Shown here: positions 11,353 through 23,412 of the stretch, one piece after another | How the letters are laid out: every line of letters begins with the position of its first letter | Numbering within the stretch: the stretch's first letter is position 1 | Source of the DNA: Arcuatula senhousia | Taxonomy: Eukaryota > Mollusca > Bivalvia > Mytilida > Mytilidae | Direction: 5' to 3' | DNA: 64,000 nt | NCBI GenBank assembly: GCA_963971305.1 | Contig: OZ020305.1 | Location: 40,807,717 to 40,871,716 of the forward strand | Program-made: the position numbers and the translations under genes | The notes under the pieces: generated by a model | Databases searched by the model: none | What the model was told of the DNA's origin: nothing | The model's input: only the letters and a program-made list of their open reading frames with translations

Positions 11353-13334
11353 AGGCTCCCAGGAGCCTGAATCGCTCACCTGGTCTTGATGTTGACCCTA
11401 TACTTTTGTAGAGCTAAATGAACTGAACATTGAAGCAAGCAACAGCTTTTCTCTACCTGCAATAGTTTTCATTCTATAGGCCAAAAACACCATTTTTAAC
11501 CTATAAGGGGCCATAACCCCTATAAGGAGTCATCTGACAACTTCGACCCTATGGAGAATTTTGTAAAGCTAAATGAGCTGAACATTTAAGCAAGCAACAG
11601 CTAATCTCTATCTGCAATAGTTTTCATTCTGTAGCCCAAAAACATGAAAAATCTTTATTTTTCAGGGGCCGTAACCCCTATAAGGGGTCATCTGAAAACT
11701 TCGACCCTATGGAGAATTTTGTAGAGCTAAATGAGCTGAACATTTAAGCAAGCAACAGCTAATCTCTATCTGCAATAGTTTTCATTCTGTAGGCCAAAAA
11801 CATGAAAAATTGCTATTTTTCAGAGGCCGTAACCCCTATAAGGGGTCATCTGACAACTTCGACCCTATGGAGAATTTTGTAGAGCTAAATGAGCTGAACA
11901 TTTAAGCAAGCAACAGCTAATTTCTATCTGCAATAGTTTTCATTCTGTAGGCCAAAAACATAAAAAATCACTATTTTTCAGGGGCCATAACCCCTATAAG
12001 GGGTCATCTGACAACTTCGACCCTATGGAGAATTTTGTAAAGCTAAATGAGCTGAACATTTAAGCAAGCAACAGCTAATCTCTATCTGCAATAGTTTTCA
12101 TTCTGTAGGCCAAAAACATGAAAAATTGCTATTTTTCAGAGGCCGTAACCCCTATAAGGGGTCATCTGACAACTTCAACCCTATGGAGAATTTTGTAGAG
12201 CTAAATGAGCTGAACATTTAAGCAAGCAACAGCTAATCTCTATCTGCAATAGTTTTCATTCTGTAGGCCAAAAACATGAAAAATCACTATTTTTCAGGGG
12301 CCATAACCCCTATAAGGGGTCATCTGACAACTTCAACCCTATGGAGAATTTTGTAAAGCTAATTGAGCTGAACATTTAAGCAAGCAACAGCTAATCTCTA
12401 TCTGCAATAGTTTTCATTCTGTAGGCCAAAAACATGAAAAAATGCTATTTTTCAGGGGCCGTAACCCCTATAAGGGGTCATCTGACAACTTTGACCCTAT
12501 GGAGAATTTTGTAAAGCTAAATGAGCTGAACATTTAAGCAAGCAACAGCTAATCTCTATCTGCAATAGTTTTCATTCTGTAGGCCAAAAACATGAAAAAT
12601 CTTTATTTTTCAGGGGCCGTAACCCCTATAAGGGGTCATCTGAAAACTTCGACCCTATGGAGAATTTTGTAGAGCTAAATGAGCTGAACATTTAAGCAAG
12701 CAACAGCTAATCTTTATCTGCAATAGTTTTCATTCTGTAGGACAAAAACATGAAAAAACGCTATTTTTCAGGGGTTGTAACCCCTATAAGGGGATATCTG
12801 ACAACTTCGACCCTATAGAGACTTTTGTTGAGTTCAATGAGCTGAACATTGAAGCAAGCAACAGCTAATCTCTATCTGCAATAGTTTTCATTCTGTAGGC
12901 CAAAAACATGAAAAAATGCTATTTATCACCTTTAAGGGGCCGTAACCCCTGTAAGGGGTCATCTGACAACTTTGACCAAATGGAGACTTTAGTAGAGCTT
13001 TTGATGCTGAATCAGTAGCGTGGCCTCAGATTTCCTCTATCTCTTATACTTTTTGATTTATAAGCCAAAAACAGTAGTCTGACCCCCCTAGTCTATTTTT
13101 AGTAACAGCGGCCATGTTTTTTAACGGATCAAAAATGAAAACACAAGTTTGGTGCAGGACACCCTAAGGATCACTCATACCAAGTTTCATTAAATTCTGT
13201 TTGGTAGTTTCAGAGGAAAAGATTTTTGAAAAATTGTTAACAGACGACGACGACAGACGACGACGACGACAGACGATGACGGACGCCAAGTGATGGTAAT
13301 AGCTCACATGGACCTTCGGTCCAGGTGAGCTAAA
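11353..13334 (-). mobile_element. Pearl/Helentron-type element, copy B, with about ten 157-bp units
   Basis: In plus-strand reading it begins with the hairpin AGGCTCCCAGGAGCCT and GCTCACCTGG, and ends CCAGGTGAGCTAAA; GCTCACCTGG and CCAGGTGAGC are exact inverted repeats. The core is a tandem array of about 157 bp per unit, marked by AAATGAGCTGAACATTTAAG at about 11570, 11725, 11883, 12042, 12202, 12360, 12515 and 12673 plus diverged edge units. A (GAC)n microsatellite at 13240-13275 precedes the end. It is the longest copy of the family here (about 2 kb). No coding capacity. Confidence 0.85.
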
Positions 13335-14760
13335 AAGGGCAAAATTTACTTCACAAAGTGAAATTATTTCTTTGCTCAATGGTTAACCCGTTCACTTTAC
13401 AATTTTGTATCCGTTTTGATCTGTTTCAGACCGTGCTCAGTTCGATAAGTGTCAGTGTCAGTGTCAGTCATTTCTTCTTGGACTTTGTAATTGATCAATC
13501 CAGTTCTGAGAATTATTTTTGTTTTAATAAAGAAAAAGTTAAAATAACTTTTGGACGAATTTTTTGGCTGAATGGCATTTTAACGTTTGTTATCCTTTAT
13601 TTCAAACTTTCCCTGTTATTGATTTATTTCAAGACACAGCAGAGGCGGTGATTTCTTTCACCGTGACTGTATCTGGGTTTCTAGATTTTTCAAAATCTTC
13701 ATTAATGCAATCCTACTGAAGTATATACCAGAAAACAATCCATTCGGGTAAGTGTTCCTATTATCTTTGGCGACATTTCATGTAAGGGTCCTTCATTGTC
13801 AGTTATCATATTTAAGGATTCCAGATTCTAAGAAATATTTGCCAAGGGTTTATTCACCTTTTGGGTACATCGTTCTATTTTGCTTGAGGATATATTGGTC
13901 TGTTTTGCAGTTAATTTTCCTTCTGGTTTGTGGTCGTACATTTACCTTTTCGCATGACATTCATGGTTTTGTGTCTTTCAGGGTGGTTCTACACTTTATA
14001 AGCTCAATAAACCAGGAGAACGTACCACAAAGACTGTTTGTATGGCCTACTTTAACAACAGCTTGCCGAAATCATATCCAGAAGTCGATGAATTCATTAG
14101 TTTTAACTTGTTTTTGAATTCATTAGTTTTAACTAGTTTTTAAACTAGACTTTGAAACAAAGTGTATGGACATGACAAACATTATTTCGAATTAGCAACG
14201 GACCATTTAATAGCTTAGAAACTTTTGTTTCTTATTAATGGCAAGACATCGTTGTCGTTACTAAAATCTTTCCGAAGACATTTTTGACACGAAAGAGCCT
14301 GTTAGTGATATACATCAGTTATTTTTTTTTCTAAATTTTTTACGGCATTTATATTAACCAACACTCAAAGACATCTAATTACGATTTTTAGAACTATGCA
14401 TTCTGTCACTATGACATGTTCCTGTATGAGATTTGACAAGATCAATTTTGTTTCCACTCTGTTGTTACTAATGAAAAAAAAAGATCACTGTAAAATTTAA
14501 TTTAGAGCGTTAGAGTTGAACTTAAAAGTGTTTTCTTGTACGTGTATGCTTGCACCTTTGTTATGTTAAGAATGTGCTATTTAAAGATGGACTTGACATT
14601 TCAGTAATTTATTTTCTTTACAAAACATACAGATATAAATTAATCGATTCCAAAAATATTTATAGAAAATTATTTAAACAATCTTTTATTTATATAAAAC
14701 CAATTTCAAACTTAGCAGGAACCGAGACAGATTTACATAACTAGCAACATGTAATTATGT
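13335..14760. other. Intergenic stretch with small repeats
   Basis: The part from about 13750 to 13850 (GTGTTCCTATTATCTTTGG ... GGATTCCAGATTC) resembles 36508-36600, so it is a dispersed repeat. A 28-bp tandem duplication built on GAATTCATTAGTTTTAACT occurs at 14090-14140. A short GTCAGT run lies near 13450. The open frames here are not convincing as genes. Confidence 0.45.
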
Positions 14761-14914
14761 CTGCTTATTTTTTCAAAGTTTTTTCAACAAGGTTATAACT
14801 CATTCCATTCCCTTTAAATTTAGAATAAGGAAACAAAAATGATGTTTGCTGGTATGCTTGGCCCAAACACACAAAAGATTTCAAGAACAATAAATGAAAG
14901 AAGCAGAGATACCA

Positions 14915-15155
14915 ATGGGGAATCCGAATGTCAAAAGTCCGAAAGAGCAGAGACCAAACAACAGTTAACACCAACGAGAACAGGACGAAAAAAAAACAGA
15001 CTACATATAAACACAGAAACACAAAAACTACCGAATATCAATTAACAACACGAACTATTGTCGTAACAAGGGTGAACTCAGGTGCTCGGGAATAGTAAGC
15101 AGTTCCTGCTTGCCGTAGCACACCCGCAAGCTCCTGTTAAAGGTTTGAAAGCCCC
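14915..15155 (-). repeat. 3'-end fragment of a retroelement-like dispersed family
   Basis: Features shared with 29900-30250, 35900-36310, 62540-62840 and, inverted, 37745-38115 are AAAAGTCCGAAAG, GTCGTAAC..GGGTGAACTCAGGTGCTC and GTAAGCAGTTCCTGCTTGC followed by CACACCCG. The longer inverted copy suggests the family is the 3' end of a retroelement. No intact ORF remains here. Confidence 0.55.
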
Positions 15156-15165
15156 ATTTGGAATT

Positions 15166-17676
15166 AATGCATTACCATATTAGAAATAAATTCATAGACA
15201 TTTCACTTTTAAAATGCCAAATCTTTCATATTTCATTCGATGAAGATAAGATGCAGTTGGTTCTTTTCTTTTTAAAACCATATACCTATGCGGCATATTT
15301 TGGCTTTTCACATGTCATTGTTTGTAAACATTGTAATTTCGCAGTAAATTCCTTTAATACCCATACCTCAATAAATGCACTGGCAAAAAATCAAAATGTA
15401 CTTATAATGAAACCTTTTTTATGTTTTGGAGTTTGTTTATATACTAGAGATTTTTTTTAATTATTTTAAAAATTATCAACCAATCCTGGAGCTCAGAGCT
15501 GTCAATTACGTACCAGAAAGCTCTCCTACAAAGGGCGTATGCATATTTACTGAATTCATCCCTATAAGGAAAGAGATTTCTTCAAATTCTTAAATAAACT
15601 ATGATTTGCTATATTCGGCTGGATACTCTTTGTTTGTATTGTATGACCTTCCACCTATTCCTCTTTCATGTATGTTGCCAGGTTCATGAATGTGTGTGCC
15701 CATATTGAAGAAAAATTCATTTTGGAATATCTGACTTCATCTAAGTATTTCTGTCTATAAATACTCTCAGTCTGCCTAGAATTGTTAAACATGTTGAATA
15801 AAGGTCATTCAATAAATAAGTGCATGTTATCTCTCATAATTAGCCACCTGAAACCACTCAAAGATTCACTATAGGAGCTTATATAAAGAAATGATGTACA
15901 TTACAGTATGCCTAAGATGAACCAATTTCTGTATTTTGGACCATTTATGTTATGTTTTACACAAAAAAAAAGAAAACAAAAGACAGATTATTACAAATTA
16001 AATACCTTTTGAACATAAAACAACAAATACAAACTACCATTTCATGACCACAAGGCTCTATATGAAATATCAAAATGCAGGTTTCTAACAAACATCTCAC
16101 TATAAAACACAAGAAAGATGTCCTTTATAAGAAGTTATGCATATTATTTGTAAGAATATAATCTTCTCATTCATTCTAGCACAATAATCTCAAAATTTTA
16201 CCAGTAATTAGTAAACAAGACCAGTTCTTTACTTAACAACTGAGACGTTTTAAGAGATAAATGGCCTCCTGGAGCCTCTTTTTAATAGAATGTGAAATCT
16301 ATTTAAACAATATACGGGTTTTCAGGGAATGAATGACATTATTAAGATAAAAGGAAGGAGATACTGACAAACATGACAAACATGACCTTAAGTTAGAAAA
16401 TATTATGACTATATCATTTTTTTTTATCCGGATTCCCATGGCGGACTAAATTTGTAAAGATCTGAGACATTTCGCAAGTGTCGCGACAAAAAAAATAGCA
16501 ACTGTGGAGTTACCTGAGCATGCGAAAAGTAAGAATGAATATACATCATTATAAATTTCAAGGTTAAAAATCAATTGTTTTGAAATAATTATGATTTCCA
16601 TGTCTTGTTAAATTACATTGGCTTAATTCATAGAAAATATGTAAAAATGCTGATTCAGCAGTTTTTTTAGTAAACCTGGGTGTGCAGTTTGTCAAATTTA
16701 CTCTGCTTTCTTTTATATCTATCCAAACAAAGAAGAAAAGCTCCAAGAAGTTTAAAATATCAAAATATTCATTCATAATTTACCTCAGGTAAATATAGGA
16801 AGAGTTGGGGACTAAATACACTGTACTTGTCCGAATAAAACATAAAACACAAAAAGTCCTAAAAATATTACTACATCCTTTGGCATATCCTTTGAGTTGT
16901 GAAACATACACCTTTTTCTCCCATAACATTCCGTTGCCTTTTTGAATTGTAGCTGCTAAGTACATGTGGTGTATGCTCGCATTGTAAGCCATACATAATG
17001 TAAAACCTACTGACTGGGCTTTACATTAACCATTACATATTCCACCATCGATTATTATGGTCTTGTCTGCGATATTGTAGTAAATTCATTGTCTTTTTTG
17101 TGAACAAGTTCATTCTTATCAATTAACTACAAGAAACTGTCCTATATTTGTTCAAAAGTCGTACTGTAAATGAAATTTCAAACTAGGTATAAAAACCACA
17201 AGTTGTTATATGGTTCAAACTTGCGCTCAATATAAGCATTCAAGTAATAGTGGGATATTGAGTAAAAAATTAACCCTGAAGCAGTGCTTATCAGACAAAG
17301 CGTGTCAATATAAATTTAAAAACAAAAACAAGACCTTGAGATACTTTTTATATACTTATGCACTCATAAAGTATATGCAGCTCACTGTTTCAATATATAA
17401 TATTTTTTTTTACATTTTCTATAGAATAAATGCATGATTGAATAATAGAAATGTATCAGTTACGAAATCTTTTTGTTGTGAAAAGAACTTTCTAAATCTT
17501 TGTTTGCAATTGGTTGATATAATGGTTAAAAATATTATTTGATCAAATTTCGGTTCCATGATATTTTTACGAAGATTGAGAAATAGATAAAAAAAAGAAA
17601 CTTTAGAATCAATTCTTGGGGTCAAATAAGTAAGACAGACAGAAAAATTATCTGTACACAATCGATGTAGATATTT
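15166..17676. other. AT-rich intergenic stretch, little recognised
   Basis: No gene was identified. At 16263-16280 the hairpin GGCCTCCTGGAGCCTC resembles the hairpin end of the pearl-like family, so a diverged element may end here. The 70-aa open frames at 16564-16992 are AT-rich and do not look coding. Confidence 0.45.
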
Positions 17677-19828
17677 AAGTCCCCCAAACAACGTTTGGGG
17701 ACTTATTGTTTTTGCACCGTTTCTTATTAAGTCCCCCCAAACAACGTTTGGGGACTTATTGTTTTTGCACCGTTTCTTATTCTTATTATTCTTCTTCCGT
17801 TTCTTCCACTTAGTCGTGAACTTGTCCGGAGATCCAAGAGAAAACGACTCCACATATCAATATGAAACTTGGCAGGATGATAGATTATAAATAAAGGAAG
17901 CTTCGTTGATAATTGGAATTTTCAAAATGGCCGCCGTTTCCATGGAAACAGGAAAATGGACTAAATATTGGACATTGCAATATCTCGGTAACCTAGGTGC
18001 GCAGGGTTCTGAAATTTTGTAGGTTGATAGAGCAAAACATTCTCTTTAATAATATGAAATAAAATTCTGAAGCGATATTTACCGTTTTCGAGATATAAAT
18101 GAAAATGTGATTTCAAGGGAGATAATCGGGTCAAAATTTTCAAAGTGCTCCGATTTACATGAAAATTGATATTTAGGGGTTTTTCGATATGCTGAAGAGA
18201 ATAGTGGCAAATACGGGTCGTTTGGGGGACTTTGTGACTTGCTTGCAATCACAGTTAATACTTGTTATTATTATTAAGTCCCCCAAACAAAGTTTGGGGA
18301 CTTATTGTTTTTGCACCGTTTCTTATTAAGTCCCCCAAACAAAGTTTGGGGACTTATTGTTTTTGCACCGTTTCTTATTATTATTATTCTTCTTCCGATT
18401 CTTCCGCTTAGTCGTGAACTTGTCCGGAGATCCTAGAAAAGACGACTCAACATATCAAAATGAAACTTGGCAGGATGAAAGATTGGCATGAAAGGAAGCC
18501 TTGTCGGTAATTGGAATTTTCAAAATGGCCGCCGTTTCTATGGAAACAGGAAAATGGACTAAATATTGGACATTGCAATATCTCGGTAACCTAGGTGCGC
18601 AGGGTTCTAAAATTTTGTAGGATGATAGAGCAAAACATTCTCTTTAATAATATGAAAAAAAATTTTGAAGCGATATTTACGGTTTTCGAGATATAAATAA
18701 AAATGTGATTTCAAGGGAGATAATCGGGTCAAAATTTTCAAAGTGCTCCGATTTACATGAAAATTGATATTTAGGGTTTTTTTGACATGCTGAAGAGAAT
18801 AGTGGCAAATACGGGTCGTTTGGGGGACTTTGTGACTTGCTTGCAATCACAGTTAATACTTGTTATTATTATTCTTCTGTTTCTTCCACTTAGTCGTGAA
18901 CTTGTCCGGAGACCCCAGAGAAAACAACTCCACATATCAATATGAAACTTGGCAGGATGATAGATTGTAAAGAAAGGAAGCTTCGTTGACAATCGGAATT
19001 TTCAAAATGGCCGCCATTTCCATGGAAACAGGAAAATGGACTAAATATTGGACATTGCTATATCTCGGTAACCTAGGTGCGCAGGGTTCTGAAATTTTGA
19101 AGGTTGATAGAGCAAAACATTCTCTTTAATAATATGAAAAAAAATTTTGAAGCGATATTTACGGTTTTCGAGATATAAATAAAAATGTGATTTCAAGGGA
19201 GATAATCGGGTCAAAATTTTCAAAGTGCTCCAATTTACATGAAAATTGATATTTAGGGTTTTTTTGACATGCTGAAGAGAATAGTGGCAAATACGGGTCG
19301 TTTGGGGGACTTTGTGACTTGCTTGCAATCACAGTTAATACTTGTTCTTCTTCTTCTTCTTATTCTTCCACTTAGTCGTGAACTTGTCCGGAGATCCCAG
19401 AGAATACGACTCCACATATCAATATGAAACTTAGCAGGATAATAGATTGTAAAGAAAGGAAGCTTCGTTGACAATCGGACTTTTCAAAATGGCCACCGTT
19501 TCCATGGAAACAGGAAAATGGACTAAATATTGGACATTGCAATATCTCGGTAACCTAGGTGCGCAGGGTTCTGAAATTTTGTAGGTTGATAGAGCAAAAC
19601 ATTCTCTTTAATAATATGAAAAAAAATTTTGAAGCGATATTTACGGTTTTCGAGATATAAATAAAAATGTGATTTCAAGGGAGATAATCGGGTCAAAATT
19701 TTCAAAGTGCTTCGATTTACATGAAAATTGATATTTAGGGGTTTTTTGACAAGCTGAAGAGAATAGTGGCAAATACGGGTCGTTTGGGGGACTTTGTGAC
19801 TTGCTTGCAATCACAGTTAATACTTGTT
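17677..19828. repeat. Palindrome-led tandem element, four units of about 480 bp
   Basis: The array opens with two copies of a 28-29-bp palindrome (arms AAGTCCCCCAAAC and GTTTGGGGACTT) at 17677 and 17730; two more stand between units 1 and 2, near 18274 and 18327. Each is followed by TATTGTTTTTGCACCG and a (TTATTCTTC)-type microsatellite. The bodies are about 480 bp (for example GCGCAGGGTTCTGAAATTTT recurs at 19080 and 19561) and end GACTTGCTTGCAATCACAG. Between-unit identity is high, suggesting recent amplification or homogenisation. Minus-strand frames of 95 codons recur in units 1, 3 and 4 but follow from sequence identity. Non-autonomous; family inferred as Helentron-like. Confidence 0.8.
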
Positions 19829-20274
19829 AGTTATTGCTTTACATGTACCCCAGATAACGCAAATGACTATGAAATTAAGGTGCTAAGGTAGAGGGAATTT
19901 GACTTCCACCGTTAAAAGGAAAGATGGGTAGAATCAGACAATTAAGCCTCCTATACATGGGATCGATGTAAAAATTAGTTTGATTATACTCCAGTCAAAT
20001 TAGGGGGCTATATTGCAACCGCCTTGTCCGTGAATCCGTTCGTTACAAACCTTTCATTACAAATTTCTCATGATCAGCTATTACTGAAGGGGTGAATTAC
20101 AATTTGAGTACAAAGCTTGAGCATGGTATGATATGTACCGTGCCTTACGTTCCCCGGTCAGTCCTGCATCTATTTCCTGATTTCCATTTCGACTTGGACT
20201 TTTTAAAGGTGTTTTTAATAGAAACAGATTTCTCGGCTCCTACTGAGAGTTCAAACACAGCTTAACTGACACCC
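19829..20274. other. Intergenic stretch, nothing recognised
   Basis: No coding signal or structured repeat was seen. Confidence 0.45.
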
Positions 20275-20490
20275 CCTTTTCCAGGTCAGTCGGGTGGTGA
20301 GGCTGGGTGACCAAATGATCCAAGCCGATCACCTCTGAGGTGAAGTTGAAGTCCCGTTTGTAGTTTACAAAAAGGGGCTTCCCCTTTTGTATGTTGATTA
20401 GGTTTGTCAGCTAAATGTACTTGTCCAAGGCCGGTGGTTTCCCCCGTGTACTATGCAACAACCACCCAAACACTAATCAAAACAATCACT
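20275..20490 (+). repeat. SINE-like dispersed repeat, copy 1
   Basis: TGTCAGCTAAATGTACTTG, GGCCGGTGGTTTCCCCCGTGTACT and the terminal ACAACCACCCAAACACTAA match, with divergence, a block at about 22345-22505 that reads GGTCGGTGGTTTTCTCCGGGTACTCC and ends in (AC)n. The pattern is typical of mollusc SINEs, but I could not place an A/B box with confidence. Confidence 0.45.
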
Positions 20491-20809
20491 AACCGTTACG
20501 TTTAACATAGTTTTGATTTTTGTTTCCACCGATGGCTGATATCAAAGGAAGATTTTTTTTTTTTGATCGTTTGAGATATTTTGGTATAGCCTTGGTCTAA
20601 CAGTAGGTCACAGATACAGCGGTGTCGTATAAAAAAATCGGAAAAAATTTGTACCCTGGCATAATGAATACGTTGTGAAATATAAATATAGGTTTATTAG
20701 TCACCACCCCATATCGATGCTTATACCTCCACCATTTAAAACGGACTTCCCAGTATGGTCCATTTGTGTCGCCTTTTGGTAAAACACTTTCTTACTTTCC
20801 ATTTACCTT
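20491..20809. other. Intergenic stretch, nothing recognised
   Basis: No gene or repeat structure was seen in this short interval. Confidence 0.4.
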
Positions 20810-21990
20810 TTTTGGCCGGATTTCATGGAGTGAAAAATCTAGGTTATAATATGGTGAATGTCGGGTTCGCGGTGAAGAAATTTTCGTAACAGCAACTTCT
20901 GATCACAGCCACATGATATTTGGTATATACAGCATCAGATTGGGTCCCATAACATAGGATTCGATTTCTGGTCTCTTTTCATCTACTTCCCGTTTAACGA
21001 AATCCGGCCATTTTTGACTTTGATAGATTTTTTTCTACCACTTGCGTGAAAATAAACGAAATTACTGTACTATATTGTGTTATGTTATGCAACTTTTAAA
21101 AAAGCACAGTTGCTCATTTATCTGTGTTTTGTGTATTTGATTATTTTCAACCCGGTGGCACCGGAATCGAGATGATGTCTTACTATTTCTCTAATTTCAT
21201 TTGATTTATCAACCTCTCGACCAGTTGTGCAAAAATATTTCTCTTCTGTGTAGAGAAAATTCTTTTCCAAACGTAGTTGCACGTGCAATTTATGATCAAC
21301 CTTTTGTATTTTTTTTCACCTGTAACTGTGTAGACATTAGAGAAAAACCTTCTACAACTAAATTTTCGATGTTTATGGAATTTCTTACATCTCTGGGAAT
21401 AAAGTTGATATTTTAATCGCTCGGCAAGCCTCGTCATTGAAATAATTAAATTTATTTCCCTTGATTCCAGAATCAACTCGAACGCGTTGTAAAAGTTTTA
21501 TCTACATCTTCCGTCCCTCTTGGTTACTTTGCTGCCCACTGTCATGACTGTCTTCTCTAATAACATCTTCGTTAACTAGATGTTATAAATTCCGTTTGGG
21601 TGAGCATACCATGATTACAGATAAAATATTTCCTTTGTTATTAAGAGATGAAAGGGTTTTTTTTTGTTGATCCTTGCTAAACTGAGAAGAAAACGGATTT
21701 AGTAATTTATCAAATATGTTCTTTTCACTTGAATTACCATAATTTTGTCGGGATTACATAATTCTAAATTTTAGTATTCAAACAATACATTTTTCCACTT
21801 TTTTGTCGGATTTCATGGAGCGACAAATCCGGGTTTTAAAATGATGAATGTCGGGCGGGCGGGAGTTTTCTCGGCAACCACTTATCACAGCAAATCGATA
21901 TATTTGTTATGCAGCATCAGCATGTGGGACTCGATTCAGGTCTGTCACTCATTTACTTCCTGTTCAACGATCGAAATCCGGTCATTTCTG
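20810..21990 (+). repeat. Two direct copies of a 200-bp dispersed repeat
   Basis: The block 20812-21010 (CGGATTTCATGGAGTGAAAAATC ... GAAATCCGG) is repeated at 21806-21985 (CGGATTTCATGGAGCGACAAATC ... GAAATCCGG). Both end in the inverse of their start, CCGGATTT/AAATCCGG, so each has short terminal inverted repeats and may be a MITE. The spacer 21020-21790 is AT-rich without a recognisable gene. Confidence 0.55.
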
Positions 21991-22344
21991 TCTTCTATCC
22001 TTTTTTGTAATACTTTGTTGTAAATTTCATTAAGAAACAGTTTTTCAATACTACTAACTAGATGATAAAATCATGGGGTATCGTACAATTTATTAGAAAA
22101 CCTGGAACTAAGATTCATAAAAAAACATTTGCACAGTTATAGTAGACAGATTATTTTTTAGGAATGCAATTTTTAAAGAATAATTTTCAAAATCCGATGA
22201 TAAGTTAATATTTTAAGGAGGTTTTGTTTATACACCTATTATAGCACCTTTTGACCATCTTTTAAAACGGTATGGGTCACAAACTTTAAACACAATAGGA
22301 AGCTTCCTTTAGAAGACAGAATCATATCCAAAAACAGGACTTCC

Positions 22345-22505
22345 TCACCTGTATGCGATTATGTTTGTCAGAGTTACCTACATGTAGCTGCCAAAGGTCG
22401 GTGGTTTTCTCCGGGTACTCCGGTTTCCTACACAAATAAAACTACAGACCTATATGGCCAAGGTGCGTCGAAAAGGGCGTAAAACCATAAAACACACACA
22501 CATTA
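22345..22505 (+). repeat. SINE-like dispersed repeat, copy 2
   Basis: Related to 20390-20490, with a better preserved GGTGGTTTTCTCCGGGTACT core and a terminal CACACACACA tail. Just upstream (22230-22290) a diverged piece of the family at 1-855 is visible. Confidence 0.45.
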
Positions 22506-23258
22506 TTACATACAAATATTATGCAATTCCATTTTGGGGGGGGCGTTCGTATAGATTAATCACTTTCCGTAAAAATACAAAAGATTTTTAGACTGAATAT
22601 TACACTCGTCTTTTACTATATAGTTCAAACTTTTTATTAATTAAAAACAACCTTCAAACAGTTAACAATTTTTATCATTTTAAGGGGATGGCATTTGCCA
22701 ACTTTGAAAAGAACAACTGAAGGATCTGGTCATGTCATTGTTCAGGTGTTTTGTTTTTATGAACTTATATGCAAAGTGATGGTTTTGAACAATAATTATT
22801 GTTAATTCTTTGAAAATATGCTTCATTTTCATTATTGGACTTTCAATTATATCATTTCAGAAACAGTCATGACTGTTTCAAGTGCGTGATTAATTTTTTA
22901 AAGCGAACTGAGTCCTTATGCGCCACATAACATTTGTTTTAATATTATGCATTACGAAAACAAACTTTTTAAAAACAGAATCATGTACTTTAACAATTCA
23001 ATAAAAATTCTTTCGAGATAAGCATGATAAAATTGTGACATATTTAAGTAGGTGATAAAGAAAATACCTGACTTGTTAGTAATATATTTTTCTTGCTAAC
23101 AAATATTTTTATAACCGTTGGTTTGCTTCTTTATCAGCTCCCTTAATCGACTCATCCATGTAAGCATCTTCCTATTATTTTGATAATAGTTAAGTTTCAT
23201 GTTGATTGTTCTTGACAAAGTAATATCAATCATCTAAATTTAGCTCTTTTCCTGCAAG
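22506..23258. other. Upstream region of KY-like gene 2, probably intronic
   Basis: No coding frame is seen. The sequence TTTAGCTCTTTTCCTGCAAG ending at 23258 is a strong-looking 3' splice site, suggesting that the following exon is preceded by a non-coding exon somewhere upstream. The leader 23259-23412 contains a short uORF starting at 23283. Confidence 0.4.
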
Positions 23259-23412
23259 AGAGAAGCAAAAGATAAGAATCTGATGATACACAGCAAATCA
23301 TTGGTTATCTCTCCCGCCGCAGGCAACGAAAAATATTTTTACTGGCACTTCTCTCATCAGCGTTTGCTCCTATACAGTCGGGTCTAGTTGAGCGTATTCC
23401 AAGGTTACAAAG

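Noticed and set aside
14839..15045. 68-aa basic ORF
   Set aside because: It lies in a multicopy retroelement-like 3'-end family and is not preserved in the other copies.
17961..19810. Conserved 95-aa minus-strand ORF repeated in the tandem units
   Set aside because: The frames are preserved because the repeat units are nearly identical at DNA level; one unit has a shortened frame, composition is AT-driven, and no domain is seen.
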